From positions 1-64,000 of the forward strand of contig JAJDEU010000035.1 of the NCBI GenBank assembly GCA_029259635.1: a DNA stretch of 64,000 nucleotides. Reading direction: 5' to 3'. Source of the DNA: Planctomycetota bacterium. GTDB lineage: Bacteria > Planctomycetota > UBA1135 > GCA-002686595. Within the stretch, counting starts at the first letter, position 1. Every line of letters starts with the position of its first letter. The notes under the pieces were generated by a model. The model had not been told where the DNA came from. It saw only the letters and a list, made by a program, of their open reading frames with translations, and did no database searches. The translations under genes were made by a program, and so were the position numbers. This document shows, one piece after another, positions 37,361 through 47,195 of the stretch.

Positions 37361-38473
37361 ATGACGCGCTCCGCTCTTAGCTTGCTCGCACTCTGTTCGT
37401 CACTTTCGATCGCTCTCTTAGTCGGCTGCCAGAATGCTCCCGCGCCTCTAAAAGTACGCGAGCCGCGGCCTCAGGTAGTGAAGAGCTACTCCGCCCAGGT
37501 AATGGGTGGCTTGTTTCGCATTCAGCTCGTTACCGCAAACAGCGATGGCTACGCAGCCTCTCTTGTGGCCTTCGAGGCGGCTCGCCGAGTTGAACGAGTA
37601 TTCAATCTATGGTCCAAGGAGAGCGAGATCTCGCGTTGGAACCAGCTCAGTCGCGAGTCGGATTCCGAAGAGATTCCCATTTATCACCAGCTTGCCCACC
37701 TGCTCGACTTAGCCCTGCGGTTCTCAGAACTCAGTCTTGGAGCGTTTGATCCCACAGTCGGCTCAGCCCTCCGAGAACTCGGCTTCTATGGCGATGAGCC
37801 GACCGCTGCTCTCGACGAAGAGAGTCGAGCTCGCTGGAAGCGCACGGTCGGGGTAGACAAAATCTTCGAACTCGCCCCACCTCCGGTTTGCATTTGGGAA
37901 GGAGGTGGCTGGTACATCCGTCGAGAGCGCGGAGTCGAAATCGATCTCTCTGCAATGGCCAAGGGCTTAGCGGCGGCAGAGATGGCCGAGGCCCTGCGTC
38001 GAGGCGGCTTCGAAACCGCGATCATTTCGGCGGGGACGAGCAGCGTCGTGGCCTTTGGCGCGGGGCCCACAGGCAAGGGCTGGCCATTCGAACTTCCGCA
38101 TCCCGAGGGTGCTCGGACTTGGTGGCTGCGCGACGAGGCGGTCAGCACTTCCGGTCAGTCCTCGATAACGCTCCCCGGCGCTAACGAAGGGCGCAGCCAT
38201 ATTTTCGATCCTCGCACCCTGGCGCCAGTCGATCACCGGACGGAGATGGTCGTCGTTCGCGGAAAGAACCCAGTCGTCTGCGACATGCTCTCCACGGCTC
38301 TCTTGGTCCTCGGAGTCGAAGCGGGGACCGAGTTTTTTCACGAAGTCATCGGCGTCGAGCAAGCGACCGAATCCTCCCGCAGGTACGTGTGGCTCGAGGA
38401 AGGCGATCAAGCCGTCTTCTACTCGGTTGCCGAGGATGACTCCGGCCCCGAGATCGTGACTCTGACTAGATGA
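37361..38473 (+). CDS. apbE: ApbE-family FAD:protein FMN transferase lipoprotein
   Basis: Transfers FMN from FAD to Ser/Thr of target proteins such as Na+-NQR or Rnf subunits. A 370 aa lipoprotein: hydrophobic signal ending LLVGC (Cys about 23), then the ApbE core. Landmarks are FDPTVGSAL, GVEIDLSAMAKGLAAAEMAE (substrate-binding strand-helix), HIFDPRTLAPVD, and CDMLSTALLVLG, which supplies an Mg2+-binding Asp. A target motif (Asp-x-x-Ser/Thr-Gly-Ala-Thr) was not found in the neighbouring proteins. It ends in the gene for the convergent Gfo/Idh oxidoreductase (8 bp overlap). Confidence 0.9.
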   Translation: MTRSALSLLALCSSLSIALLVGCQNAPAPLKVREPRPQVVKSYSAQVMGGLFRIQLVTANSDGYAASLVAFEAARRVERVFNLWSKESEISRWNQLSRESDSEEIPIYHQLAHLLDLALRFSELSLGAFDPTVGSALRELGFYGDEPTAALDEESRARWKRTVGVDKIFELAPPPVCIWEGGGWYIRRERGVEIDLSAMAKGLAAAEMAEALRRGGFETAIISAGTSSVVAFGAGPTGKGWPFELPHPEGARTWWLRDEAVSTSGQSSITLPGANEGRSHIFDPRTLAPVDHRTEMVVVRGKNPVVCDMLSTALLVLGVEAGTEFFHEVIGVEQATESSRRYVWLEEGDQAVFYSVAEDDSGPEIVTLTR

Positions 38474-39899
38474 TCGTCCGCTTCTCCGCGTCCCAGGTGA
38501 CGCGGCGGCCTTCGCGGTAGGAGATCGTCGCCATGTGCGCGGCGATCGTGATGGGAAGGGCTTCGGCCATGCTCGCTGCGGGCTCTTCTCGGGTGCGCAC
38601 GCAGTTGAGGAAGTCGGCGTGATGCATGCGCGTCGTGTCACTGACTTCACCATCTTCGCGAGTGGTGAGAGTCGCGCCCATTCCGCCGAGCCACAGCTGC
38701 GAGGGTGCGGCGTTGACCACCATTCCCGCGGCCGAGTCTTCCATGTTGATGAACGGAATGTGGGGGTGCATGGCTCCCGATTTGATTTGCTTGGCGTACT
38801 TTTCGGAGAAGCGATCGGGGAAGGCCATCAGTCGCCAGTCCAGCTCGATGGTTCCTTCTTCGCCCATGATTCGCGTCGCCGATTTGAAGAATGAATTATT
38901 GAGCGTCGAGAGGAAGCAAACCGAGATGTCCTTGTCGGGATACTCAAGCAGCACGTTGAACTGATCGGGAGTCTCTCGTCCGTCCTTCCAGTACCGAACA
39001 CCGCCCGAGGCGACGACGGAGTTCGGTATTCCGACGCCGAGCATGTACTTCATGGAGTCGAGCAGGTGCGTCATGATGTCGCCCGAAATTCCCGTCGAGT
39101 AATCCCAATAGCAGCGCCAACCGAAATAGCGCTTGGGCGTGTAGTCGACCTGCGGCGCGTCGCCGAGGAAAACGTCCCAGTCGATGAGGGAGCGATCGGG
39201 ACCGCCGTTCTTTTCCTCGGGGAAGACCCACGCACCCGCCTCACCATTGCGGTGTAGGAAGTACTCGACCATGTGGACGTTGCCGATGTGGCCGTCGCGA
39301 ATGATGTTGGCCGCTTGCCGGTGGATGTGGCTCTGGCGACTCTGAAAGCCCGCTTGGAGAATGCGTTCGTGTTTCTTGAGCGCGGCCTCGAGCTCTAGCG
39401 TCTCCTCGAAGTTGTTAGAAATGCTCTTCTCGACGAAGACATCGACGCCCTTCTTGATGGCGGCGAGCGCGATCGGCGTGTGCAGGTGGTCGGGCGTTGC
39501 GATGACGACGGCGTCGAGATCTTCGCGGTCGAGCAGGTCTCGGTAGTCGACGTAGGAGGCGACCTCTCCGAGGGTTGCGCGAACTTGCCGCGCGCCCTCT
39601 TCGAGATTGGTCCGGAAGGGGTCGCAGACAGCGATGCAGCGCTGTCCCGGGAGAACCTCGACGCCGGCGGCCTTGCGCGTGGCGAGCTGGCTCTTCGGGT
39701 CCAGGTATCCGAGCGCGGCCAGGTGATCTTGCCCGCGGCGCCCCGTGCCGATTACGGCGATCCGGAGCTCCTCTAGAGGCTCTGCGGCTGCTTGCTCCTC
39801 GTCGGTGCGAAGGAGCGGAATGCCGTGGAGGCCGGCAGCAGCGACAGTTCCCGCGCTGGCTCCGAGAAACTTGCGGCGAGTCAGGGCTCTCTTATTCAT
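38466..39899 (-). CDS. Tat-exported Gfo/Idh/MocA-family oxidoreductase
   Basis: A NAD(P)-dependent oxidoreductase-like protein of 477 aa. It starts with a twin-arginine signal (LTRRKFLGASAGTVAAAG), so it is folded with cofactor before export. The Rossmann motif is VIGTGRRGQDHLAAL, followed by the EKSISNN block (the EKP motif of the family, here with Ser in place of Pro) and the C-terminal domain (GFQSRQSHIHR, RYFGWRCYWDYSTG, DIMTHLLDSMKYMLG). Members of this exported branch are common in sugar- and sulfate-polysaccharide-degrading Planctomycetota and Verrucomicrobiota. Substrate unknown. Convergent 8 bp overlap with apbE; divergent from the repeat lipoprotein. Confidence 0.88.
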   Translation of the reverse strand: MNKRALTRRKFLGASAGTVAAAGLHGIPLLRTDEEQAAAEPLEELRIAVIGTGRRGQDHLAALGYLDPKSQLATRKAAGVEVLPGQRCIAVCDPFRTNLEEGARQVRATLGEVASYVDYRDLLDREDLDAVVIATPDHLHTPIALAAIKKGVDVFVEKSISNNFEETLELEAALKKHERILQAGFQSRQSHIHRQAANIIRDGHIGNVHMVEYFLHRNGEAGAWVFPEEKNGGPDRSLIDWDVFLGDAPQVDYTPKRYFGWRCYWDYSTGISGDIMTHLLDSMKYMLGVGIPNSVVASGGVRYWKDGRETPDQFNVLLEYPDKDISVCFLSTLNNSFFKSATRIMGEEGTIELDWRLMAFPDRFSEKYAKQIKSGAMHPHIPFINMEDSAAGMVVNAAPSQLWLGGMGATLTTREDGEVSDTTRMHHADFLNCVRTREEPAASMAEALPITIAAHMATISYREGRRVTWDAEKRTII

Positions 39900-40018
39900 G
39901 TCGGAAGTGTAGCAAAGCCTCGACGGCTCCTAAGTTCGTAGACAACGCGGTCCCGAGATCGATTTCTTACGCGGGGCGATCGGTGGCCTACGCGAGGCAT
40001 TCGTTAGAGTTTGTGGGC

Positions 40019-42355
40019 GTGAATCTCCTCCGCAAAAGTCCATGCTTCGCAGCCCTGCTCCTGGTTGTGAGCACCCTTGTGTTCGGCGCGACCTCCTGCA
40101 AGTCCGCGGACCGCATGCTGCGCATCTCGCCGCTCATGGGGGAGTCCACTCGAGAGCGCGTCAATCTGTGGCCACTGGCTTACCACGATCGCGGCGCGAC
40201 CTCGATCCTGTGGCCGATCTTCGATATCGATCAGAACGGATTTGCGCTGAGGCCTCTTGTCGCTAAAGAGGGCACGAGCACGAGCGTGTTGTTTCCGCTC
40301 GCCGCCTACGACTCGCGGACGAAGACGGGTTGGCTCGTTCCGGCCTATAAGTTCGAGAACAACTTCGGGCTCTTTCCGATCGCGAACTTCGGATCGGCGA
40401 GCTGGATCCTTCCGTTTTGGTGGAATAAAGGTCCGACCGGACAGATCGAGAACGGCGGGCTCTTTCCGCTCGCCCTGTTCGGCGACTTCAACTACGTCGG
40501 GCCCGTTTGGTGGGCTTCCGAAAAAGATTCCTTCGGAGTCTTTCCCCTGTTCGCCGCGGGCGAACTGAATCACTTTGGTCCCATTTGGTGGGACTCAGAG
40601 CCGAGGGGCGAGTCTTCTGCGGGCCTCTTTCCCCTGGCCTGGTACGGGAATGAGGGCAAGCGCTTTGGGTTGCTGCCGTTCTATTCGCACACGCTCACCG
40701 ATGACTCCGCCCGTCGTTGGTACTTGATGGGCCTCGGACACTCCTACCGCAAGCCCGATCTGAAAGAGAGCTGGCTGTTCCCGCTTTATTATTTGCGCAA
40801 GACGCCGAAGGAAGAGGATCGCGCTCTCTTCCCATTCTTCTGGAAGCGCACGCGGGGAGACGACTCGCACGTCTTCACCCTGCTCGGTGATCGAAGCGTT
40901 GACCCCAACGGTTCGGGCCTCAATCTGTATCCGTTTTGGTGGTCGAACGAGAACGAGGCGGAGGAGCGCGCGATGCGCATGCTCTTGCCGCTCTTTTACT
41001 ACGAGCGGGAAGGCGACTCGCGCACCTTGCTCTCGCCGCTCGGTGGTTACGGTTGGACGGGCTCGGGTGATTCGCGCTACGTGAACCTGCTCGGGCCGCT
41101 GTACCACCAAAGCCAGAGTCTTGATGGAACTGAGGAGCGCACGGCCTTTCTCTGGCCGCTGTTCGAGCGTCATCGCACGCCGGAAGTGACGACGACCCGA
41201 GCGTTGCCCTTCTGGAGTCATCGCGAAACGCCAGAATTCTCGGAGTCCTTCTACGCGCTCGGGCTTGGGCATCACCGCGAATCGGAGGAGGGCTCGGCCT
41301 CTCGACTGTGGCCGTTCTATTCGCACTACGACACGTACAACGAGCCCGACGTCCTCTACGCGCTCACGCTCTACGGCGCGCGCGATCATGGAGACCTGAC
41401 GCGCCGGTGGCTCTTCCCGTTCTATTTGAGCACGACGACCGAGGACAGCACGGACCTCGATTACCTCGTCGGACTCGGCAACTATCGGCGCAGTCCCGAG
41501 GGAAAGTCCTGGCGCTTTTGGCCGTTCGTCTCAAAGAGCGAGGGCTTTGCGCAGCCGGATCCGTTGCACCACTTGACTCTGGTCGGAAGTGCGAAGTGGG
41601 AGGGTGGCGAGAGTCACCACTTCGGTGGACCATTCCTCTACATCAAAGAAAAGATCGAGACTGAGCTCGAAGAGCGCGAATCCACCGGCTTGCTCACCTT
41701 CTTCTGGAAGGAACGTCACAAACTTCGGGGACTTCACATTCCGAGCAGCACGGGGGCGAGTCAGGAGAACCGAACGAAGCTTCGGTCCAGCTCCTTAGTG
41801 CTGGACATTTTTGTGAATCGCGACGAGACCTTCCACGTCTGGAAGGACGACGTCTTGACGCGCGAAGAGGCGCGCCTCCTCGCCACGTTCTCTCCGAGCT
41901 ACGAGGGCCCCGACGTCGTTCCGGAGTCCAAGGCGAAAGCGCGCGCGGTTTTAGAGGAGCGCGGGGTCGCAGTGAAAGGCTCCGACGACGAGGCGCTCTT
42001 GCAGGCATTGTCGGAATTCACGGAGGCAAACTCCGAAGTGGTCGAACGAGAACAGATCCGTATCCCGCTGCTCTATGGCTACAAGCGCACGAACGAACAA
42101 AAGGAGTGGTACGGTCCGCTGTGGCTCGTGAATTCCTATTCTGACGAGACGGTCTCGAAGACGAACGTTCTCTACTACGGCTATCGCAGTAAGACCGAGG
42201 GCACGAAGACCACGCGCGACATCTTTCCGTTCATCACCTGGGACTCGGACGAGGAAGAGACGGACGTCTCCTTCCTCTGGCGCTTCTTTCGCTATCACAG
42301 GAAGGGCGAAGAGCGCGGGGGCCACATCCTGTTTATCCCCTGGGGCGATCAGTAG
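40019..42355 (+). CDS. Unrecognised lipoprotein built of aromatic/Pro-Leu strand repeats
   Basis: A 778 aa lipoprotein starting at a GTG (40019; GTG 40013 also possible), with a signal peptide ending in FGATSC. Residues of about 40-560 consist of many short strand-like repeats with a core such as LWPLAYHD, LFPLAAYD, WLVPAYKFE, GLFPIANFG, WILPFWWNK, GVFPLFAAG, RLWPFYSHY and WLFPFYLST. They are spaced roughly 18-45 residues apart, often paired with GxxHFGPxWW or YALGLGHxR segments. The C-terminal 200 residues are mixed, with a charged helical stretch (DDVLTREEARLL) and then further strand units ending in FIPWGDQ. I know no family with this motif. The pattern suggests a surface-exposed beta-solenoid or stacked-hairpin fold on the membrane. 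Confidence 0.85.
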   Translation: MNLLRKSPCFAALLLVVSTLVFGATSCKSADRMLRISPLMGESTRERVNLWPLAYHDRGATSILWPIFDIDQNGFALRPLVAKEGTSTSVLFPLAAYDSRTKTGWLVPAYKFENNFGLFPIANFGSASWILPFWWNKGPTGQIENGGLFPLALFGDFNYVGPVWWASEKDSFGVFPLFAAGELNHFGPIWWDSEPRGESSAGLFPLAWYGNEGKRFGLLPFYSHTLTDDSARRWYLMGLGHSYRKPDLKESWLFPLYYLRKTPKEEDRALFPFFWKRTRGDDSHVFTLLGDRSVDPNGSGLNLYPFWWSNENEAEERAMRMLLPLFYYEREGDSRTLLSPLGGYGWTGSGDSRYVNLLGPLYHQSQSLDGTEERTAFLWPLFERHRTPEVTTTRALPFWSHRETPEFSESFYALGLGHHRESEEGSASRLWPFYSHYDTYNEPDVLYALTLYGARDHGDLTRRWLFPFYLSTTTEDSTDLDYLVGLGNYRRSPEGKSWRFWPFVSKSEGFAQPDPLHHLTLVGSAKWEGGESHHFGGPFLYIKEKIETELEERESTGLLTFFWKERHKLRGLHIPSSTGASQENRTKLRSSSLVLDIFVNRDETFHVWKDDVLTREEARLLATFSPSYEGPDVVPESKAKARAVLEERGVAVKGSDDEALLQALSEFTEANSEVVEREQIRIPLLYGYKRTNEQKEWYGPLWLVNSYSDETVSKTNVLYYGYRSKTEGTKTTRDIFPFITWDSDEEETDVSFLWRFFRYHRKGEERGGHILFIPWGDQ

Positions 42356-43389
42356 TCGCGAAGGAGTGGGGCCAAGTCTTCCGCGACCAAGCGGCTGAAG
42401 TGCTCGGCGCCTTCGGGCGTGAAGTGGAGGTTGTCGAGGTGAAGCTTGGGATCACCGAGGATGGCTAGGCGAGCACTCGATTCCCCGCGGTTGGGGGCGG
42501 GCGGACGGTAGTCGATCAAGCGCGATACGCGCGCTCGCAGTTTCGCCGCCGGAATCGGGTCGCGAAAGCCGGGCGCGAGGATGTGCACGAGCTCAAGGCC
42601 ATGCGCCGTGGCCAGCTCGGACTGGCCCTGATAGAGCGCGTAGTCGAGCCCCGTCTCGACATCCTGCGCCGGTGCCTTTGGGCGCGTCCAAGCGAGCGGC
42701 TTGGAGTTCGTCTCGCGGCCCCGGTGCCCCGCACCTTTCTTCCACGGTCGATAGCCCTGACCGCCGGAGTCTCGCCCCGCAGTCGACTCTCCCAGGCCTT
42801 CTGCGATGTCGAGCCCACGTCCGTAGTTGGCCTGGCGCCAGGCAAAGAGCTGAACATGGCCGCCCGCCTGTCGAAAACGCTCTTGCCAATCCCAGCTCGG
42901 TTCGTCGAGCGCCGCCTGCGCCGCGGCGACGGTCTGCCGAGCGGTGTGCCACTCGACGCGACGGTGGGTGAAAGCATTGCGATCCAGTGCCGTCGGCACG
43001 TCCCACCAGGCCTCGACGAGAATGAGGCGCAGCCGCTCGAACTCTCGATCCAGAATCTTGCGCAGGTAGTAGTCGACCTCGAATGCGCCAACGGCGGGAA
43101 GCCCGAGGTTGAAGACGCGAGCCTCCACACCGCGGTCGGCGAGCTCGGCTTCCATTACCGCGGGAACCAAACCCGAGAACACGCGACTGGTTCCAAAGAG
43201 AGCGACGTCGTATTCGTCGCCGTGCTCAAAGAAGTACTCGAGCTTGTCGCTGATCGTTCCGCGACTCGGGAGCGGCACCAGCTCGCGCACAAGTGCGGCG
43301 GTGCCCATGAAGCCTCCGAGAGCTAGGAGGGTGCTCGCGAGCGGCCCGAGAAATTTCCATCCCCGGCCGGAGCGAGTGCCGTTAGCCAT
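42349..43389 (-). CDS. SGNH-hydrolase-like membrane-anchored protein
   Basis: A 346 aa protein with one N-terminal hydrophobic segment (residues about 14-35) and a lumenal domain of SGNH/DltD-AlgJ type. A nucleophile-like block VALFGTSRVFSGLVPAV and the C-terminal DNLHFTPEGAEHFSRLV, holding the Asp-x-x-His pair, are both visible. The middle region with ILVEAWWDVPT is typical of DUF1574-like/SGNH proteins. Probably an esterase or acyltransferase acting on a surface polymer; substrate unknown. The SD sequence AAGAGAG lies just before the ATG. It follows transketolase by 21 bp on the same strand and overlaps the convergent repeat-lipoprotein gene by 7 bp. Confidence 0.7.
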   Translation of the reverse strand: MANGTRSGRGWKFLGPLASTLLALGGFMGTAALVRELVPLPSRGTISDKLEYFFEHGDEYDVALFGTSRVFSGLVPAVMEAELADRGVEARVFNLGLPAVGAFEVDYYLRKILDREFERLRLILVEAWWDVPTALDRNAFTHRRVEWHTARQTVAAAQAALDEPSWDWQERFRQAGGHVQLFAWRQANYGRGLDIAEGLGESTAGRDSGGQGYRPWKKGAGHRGRETNSKPLAWTRPKAPAQDVETGLDYALYQGQSELATAHGLELVHILAPGFRDPIPAAKLRARVSRLIDYRPPAPNRGESSARLAILGDPKLHLDNLHFTPEGAEHFSRLVAEDLAPLLRDY

Positions 43390-43410
43390 TGCTCTCTTGT
43401 CCAGCGGAGA

Positions 43411-45438
43411 CTAGCGCGAGCTCGGGCCGCCACTAACGAGTTGCCGAACACGAGCGACGATCGCGTCGACGGTCAGTCCGAACTTCTCGTAGAGCTGCCC
43501 CGCGGGCGCCGAGGCTCCATATTCATCGATTCCGATCGACGCGCCCCGCTCGCCCGTCCAGCGCGACCAGCCAAAGGTGCTGCCGGCTTCGACGGAGAGC
43601 TTGGCCGGAATATCACTCGGCAAGATCGATTCGCGATAGACGTCGGGCTGATCTTCAAACAGCTCCCAGGAGGGCATCGAGACGACGCGCGTCGGAATCT
43701 CGGCATCGTGGAGAAGCGCCTGCGCTTCAAGTGCCAGCTCGACTTCGGAGCCGGTGGCGATCAAGACGGCTTTCATCGCGCCTTTCGACTCCGACAGGGT
43801 ATAGGCACCGCGCTTGAGCCCATCGGCCGCGGGATGTGTCTCGCGATCGATCGTCGGCAAGCCTTGGCGACTGAAGATCAAGGTGACGGGGCGCTTTTTC
43901 TCGTTCATCGCAAAGCGCCAAGCCTCGTTGGTCTCGGTCGCATCGCCGGGGCGAATGACGACCAGGCCGGGCATCGCTCGCAGGGAAGCGAGGTGCTCGA
44001 TCGGTTGGTGCGTCGGTCCATCTTCGCCGACGCCGATCGAGTCGTGCGTGAAGACGAAGGTGACCGGCAAGTGATTCAGAGCGGCGAGTCGCATGGCGGG
44101 GCGCATGTAGTCACTGAACACGAAGAAGGTGCCCGTGAAGTTGCGCAGGCCGCCGTGATAGGCGATGCCATTCGCAATGGCACCCATCGCGTGCTCGCGG
44201 ACGCCGTATCGAATGTTGCGGCCGCTTCCCGTTTGCCCGTTGAAGTTGCCACCGTCCTTGATGAAGGTCTTCGTTGAACAGCTGAGGTCGGCGTCGCCTC
44301 CGATCAGATTCGGAACGGTCGCGGCGATGGCGGCCAATGCTTGGTGACCCGCATCCCGGCTCGCGATCTTCGAACCCGCCTCGAAGACCGGCAGCTCGGC
44401 GTCCCACTTTTTGGGCAGCTCCCCGCTCTGCGCGAGCTCCCACTCTTTTGCGAGCGCTTTGTTACTCGAACTCCACTCTTCAAAGCTCTGATTCCAAGCA
44501 GCCTGCTTCAGCTCGCCGCGGTCGCGCGTCTTCCGCAGTTCGGAGAGCGCCTCGTCTTCGATTTCGAAATCGCGAGTATGGAGACCGAGCGCAGCCTTGG
44601 TGAGCTTCACCTCTTCCGCACCGAGCGGCGCGCCGTGCGAGCTCGAGCTGCCCGCCTTGTTGGGGGAGCCGAAACCGATGGTGGTCTTGACGACTATCAG
44701 CGAGGGGCGTGTCGTGTCCGACTTCGCGTCCTTGAGTGCTTGTTCGATCGCGGCCAGGTCGGTATCGCCGTCCGCGACGTGCAGGACCTGCCAACCGAAG
44801 GCTTCAAAGCGCTTCGCGACGTCTTCGGTGAAGGCCAAGCTGTTCGGACCGTCGAGCGAGATGTCGTTGGCGTCGTACAGGAAGACGAGCTTGCCGAGCT
44901 TGAGGTGCCCAGCGAGGGATGCGGCCTCCGAACAGATGCCCTCCATCATGTCGCCGTCGCCGAGCAGCGCGTAGGTCCAGTGATCGACGACGTCGGTGCT
45001 CTTGTTGAACTGATTCGCCAGCGCGCGTTCCGCGATCGCCATGCCGACGGCATTGGCCAGGCCTTGCCCGAGCGGCCCCGTGGTCGCTTCGACACCGGGC
45101 GCCACGCCGAGCTCCGGGTGGCCGGGCGTCCTCGAGTCGAGCTGTCGAAAGCTCTTTAGATCGTCGATACCCAGGTCGTAGCCGGTCAGATGGAGCAGGC
45201 TGTAGAGCAGCGCGCTTCCATGTCCTGCGGAGAGCACGAAACGATCGCGATCGACCCAGCTCGGATCGGACGGATTGTGCTTCAGGAATTTGGTCCAGAG
45301 CACATAAGCCATCGGCGCAGCGCCGAGGGGGAGCCCCGGGTGACCCGAATTCGCTTTCTCAATCGTGTCGACGGAGAGAGTCCGAATCGCGTTGACGCAG
45401 GTGAGATCCAATGACGTTGCTGCCTCGCTCATGACCAT
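43411..45438 (-). CDS. tkt: Transketolase
   Basis: Thiamine-diphosphate enzyme that moves two-carbon units in the pentose-phosphate pathway and Calvin-type carbon rearrangements. A 675 aa protein of normal length. Landmarks: [40 protein letters not shown], the TPP motif [20 protein letters not shown] with later Asn, then pyrimidine-domain [19 protein letters not shown]. The start at 45438 (MVMSEAATS) is preceded by GGAGG eight bases upstream; ATG 45432 is also in frame. It heads a transcript with the SGNH gene and follows the sulfatase-like gene after 211 bp. Confidence 0.97.
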   Translation of the reverse strand: MVMSEAATSLDLTCVNAIRTLSVDTIEKANSGHPGLPLGAAPMAYVLWTKFLKHNPSDPSWVDRDRFVLSAGHGSALLYSLLHLTGYDLGIDDLKSFRQLDSRTPGHPELGVAPGVEATTGPLGQGLANAVGMAIAERALANQFNKSTDVVDHWTYALLGDGDMMEGICSEAASLAGHLKLGKLVFLYDANDISLDGPNSLAFTEDVAKRFEAFGWQVLHVADGDTDLAAIEQALKDAKSDTTRPSLIVVKTTIGFGSPNKAGSSSSHGAPLGAEEVKLTKAALGLHTRDFEIEDEALSELRKTRDRGELKQAAWNQSFEEWSSSNKALAKEWELAQSGELPKKWDAELPVFEAGSKIASRDAGHQALAAIAATVPNLIGGDADLSCSTKTFIKDGGNFNGQTGSGRNIRYGVREHAMGAIANGIAYHGGLRNFTGTFFVFSDYMRPAMRLAALNHLPVTFVFTHDSIGVGEDGPTHQPIEHLASLRAMPGLVVIRPGDATETNEAWRFAMNEKKRPVTLIFSRQGLPTIDRETHPAADGLKRGAYTLSESKGAMKAVLIATGSEVELALEAQALLHDAEIPTRVVSMPSWELFEDQPDVYRESILPSDIPAKLSVEAGSTFGWSRWTGERGASIGIDEYGASAPAGQLYEKFGLTVDAIVARVRQLVSGGPSSR

Positions 45439-45649
45439 TCGAAGGTCCTCCAAGGTGGGAATCAGAAGCGCGGGATGCACGGAGGACGGGCGGCGCGCCG
45501 GTGGGCGATGGCCGCGAGTCGCGGCCGATTCGGACCAGGATACGCGGGCCGCGAACGGGATCCAGAAGCGCGGCCCGGAAGTCTCCGAACTCCTTGAGTT
45601 CCGATTGGCTGGGGCGGGCTAAGCGGCAGAGACCGGGGGCAGCGGTCTC

Positions 45650-47077
45650 CTACTCCACGTAGCCGAGGTCGCGAAGCTCCGCTTTCGTCTCCTCGGAAAC
45701 CTTGGCGCCCCGGACCCTGCGCCGGTCGAACACTCGCCGATAGGCATCCAGCTCGTCTTTGAACCGCTTCAGCTCGGCCGGCGGCGGGTTCTCGATCAGG
45801 TTCTCGAGCTCCAGCGGATCCGCGGTGAGGTCGTAGAACTCTTCGCCCGCCCTGCTGTCAAAGATGTACTTGTAGCGGAGGTCGTAGACCGTGCGCATCT
45901 CCTCGGGAGTCGGCTCCGAACCCTCCTTCTGAGAGACGACCGGCTTGCGCTGGGCGTAGGCCGTTCGATCCCGATCGGGTTGCTCGTCGCCGGTGATCAG
46001 CGGGACGAGCGAGCGCCCTTGCGTCTTGCCCAGCGGCGCGGCCGCAAGCTCGGCGATTGTCGGAAGGATGTCGACGTGTCGGGCGAGGCTCTCGATGCGG
46101 ACGCCGGAACCAAAACCACGGGTACTGTGAAGGAGCAGCGGGACATGAAGCTGCTCTCGGAACAAGCGCAGACCGTGCCCTTTGTAGTTGTGTGAGAAGA
46201 GCCCTTCCCCGTGGTCGGCCGTGATGATCCAGAGCGAATCGCCTGACTTTTTGGATTCTTGAAATGTCCGGAAGAAGCGCTGCAGCTCGTTGTCGACGAG
46301 GACGATGCGCTTGTTGTAGCTGTCGATCCCGCGCACTCGTTGTTCTTCGGTGCTGCCACTCCCAGTGCTCATGCCGTGCTCTTCGCGAAGAAACTCCTGC
46401 ATCTGTCCGATCGAGAGTTCGGAAGCCACCTCGATGTCCTTCAGCCGGATTCGGTCTTCCTGTCGGACCGTACTCCACTCGTGCACGTCGAAGAGGTGCA
46501 CCCAAACGAACAGTGGCTTTCGATCCTTCTGCTCTGAAATCCAGCGCTGGGCTCGATCCAGAGTGTCGTCGGCCGGTCGGTAGATGCTGGCTCCGCGTTG
46601 GAAGGCGTCGAAGTGATCGAAGCCGAACTGCAAGCCCTCGAGGAATCCGACGCTCGAGAAGGCGGCGGTGCGATAGCCGCGCCCCTGAAGAACGCTCGCG
46701 ATCGTGTCGACCTTGCGTCCGAAGGGCTGTCCGTTTTCGCGCGCTCCGTGCTGATCGGGATAGAGCGCGGTGAACAGGGACGCGTGAGCCGGTGTCGTGT
46801 GAGCGGCCGAGCTGTAGGCGTTGGTGAAGACGACGCTCTCTTCGGCGAGCTTGGAGAGGAAGGGCGTGGTCTGGGCGGGATAGCCGAGGAACTCGGTGTG
46901 GTCCGCGCGCAGGGTGTCGATCGTGACGAGGAAGATGTGGTCGGGGGCGGCGGTCTCTTCCGAGCTGCAGCCAACCAGCGTGCCGACGCAAATAGCCAGC
47001 GAGACGATGAGGAGCGGGCTCCTTCGGTCGGCCGGTCGAGAGGGAGGGCCGGTGGAGGTTCGATTCGGTGGGGTCAT
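45650..47077 (-). CDS. Sulfatase-fold lipoprotein lacking the formylglycine cysteine
   Basis: An alkaline-phosphatase-superfamily hydrolase of 475 aa with a lipobox signal (LVGC, Cys37). N-terminal metal-binding Asp54 lies in FLVTIDTLRADH. The position that carries the formylglycine Cys/Ser (C-x-P-x-R) in true sulfatases is here TTPAH, with Thr94 first and His98 last, inside SSAAHTTPAHASLFTALYPD. Further metal-ligand motifs are present (ITADHGEGLFSH, GHGLRLFREQLHVPL). Thr-nucleophile relatives include phosphoethanolamine transferases and nucleotide pyrophosphatases, so a phosphate or phosphoester substrate is as likely as a sulfate ester. It is 118 bp downstream of fadJ and 211 bp upstream of tkt. 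Confidence 0.85.
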   Translation of the reverse strand: MTPPNRTSTGPPSRPADRRSPLLIVSLAICVGTLVGCSSEETAAPDHIFLVTIDTLRADHTEFLGYPAQTTPFLSKLAEESVVFTNAYSSAAHTTPAHASLFTALYPDQHGARENGQPFGRKVDTIASVLQGRGYRTAAFSSVGFLEGLQFGFDHFDAFQRGASIYRPADDTLDRAQRWISEQKDRKPLFVWVHLFDVHEWSTVRQEDRIRLKDIEVASELSIGQMQEFLREEHGMSTGSGSTEEQRVRGIDSYNKRIVLVDNELQRFFRTFQESKKSGDSLWIITADHGEGLFSHNYKGHGLRLFREQLHVPLLLHSTRGFGSGVRIESLARHVDILPTIAELAAAPLGKTQGRSLVPLITGDEQPDRDRTAYAQRKPVVSQKEGSEPTPEEMRTVYDLRYKYIFDSRAGEEFYDLTADPLELENLIENPPPAELKRFKDELDAYRRVFDRRRVRGAKVSEETKAELRDLGYVE

Positions 47078-47195
47078 GGGAGCGGAGCGCCGCGATGGCG
47101 ATCCGAAGCCAGCGGAGGAGCTAGCGGAATGGACACAGACTAGTGTCGCTGCAGGACTCCCGGCACGCGAAGTTGAGCTCTTTTATCACGGGCCG

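Noticed and set aside
38466-42355. Search for ApbE flavinylation motifs in the neighbouring exported proteins
   Set aside because: Only partial matches such as RGAT were found, lacking the required Ser/Thr before Gly-Ala.
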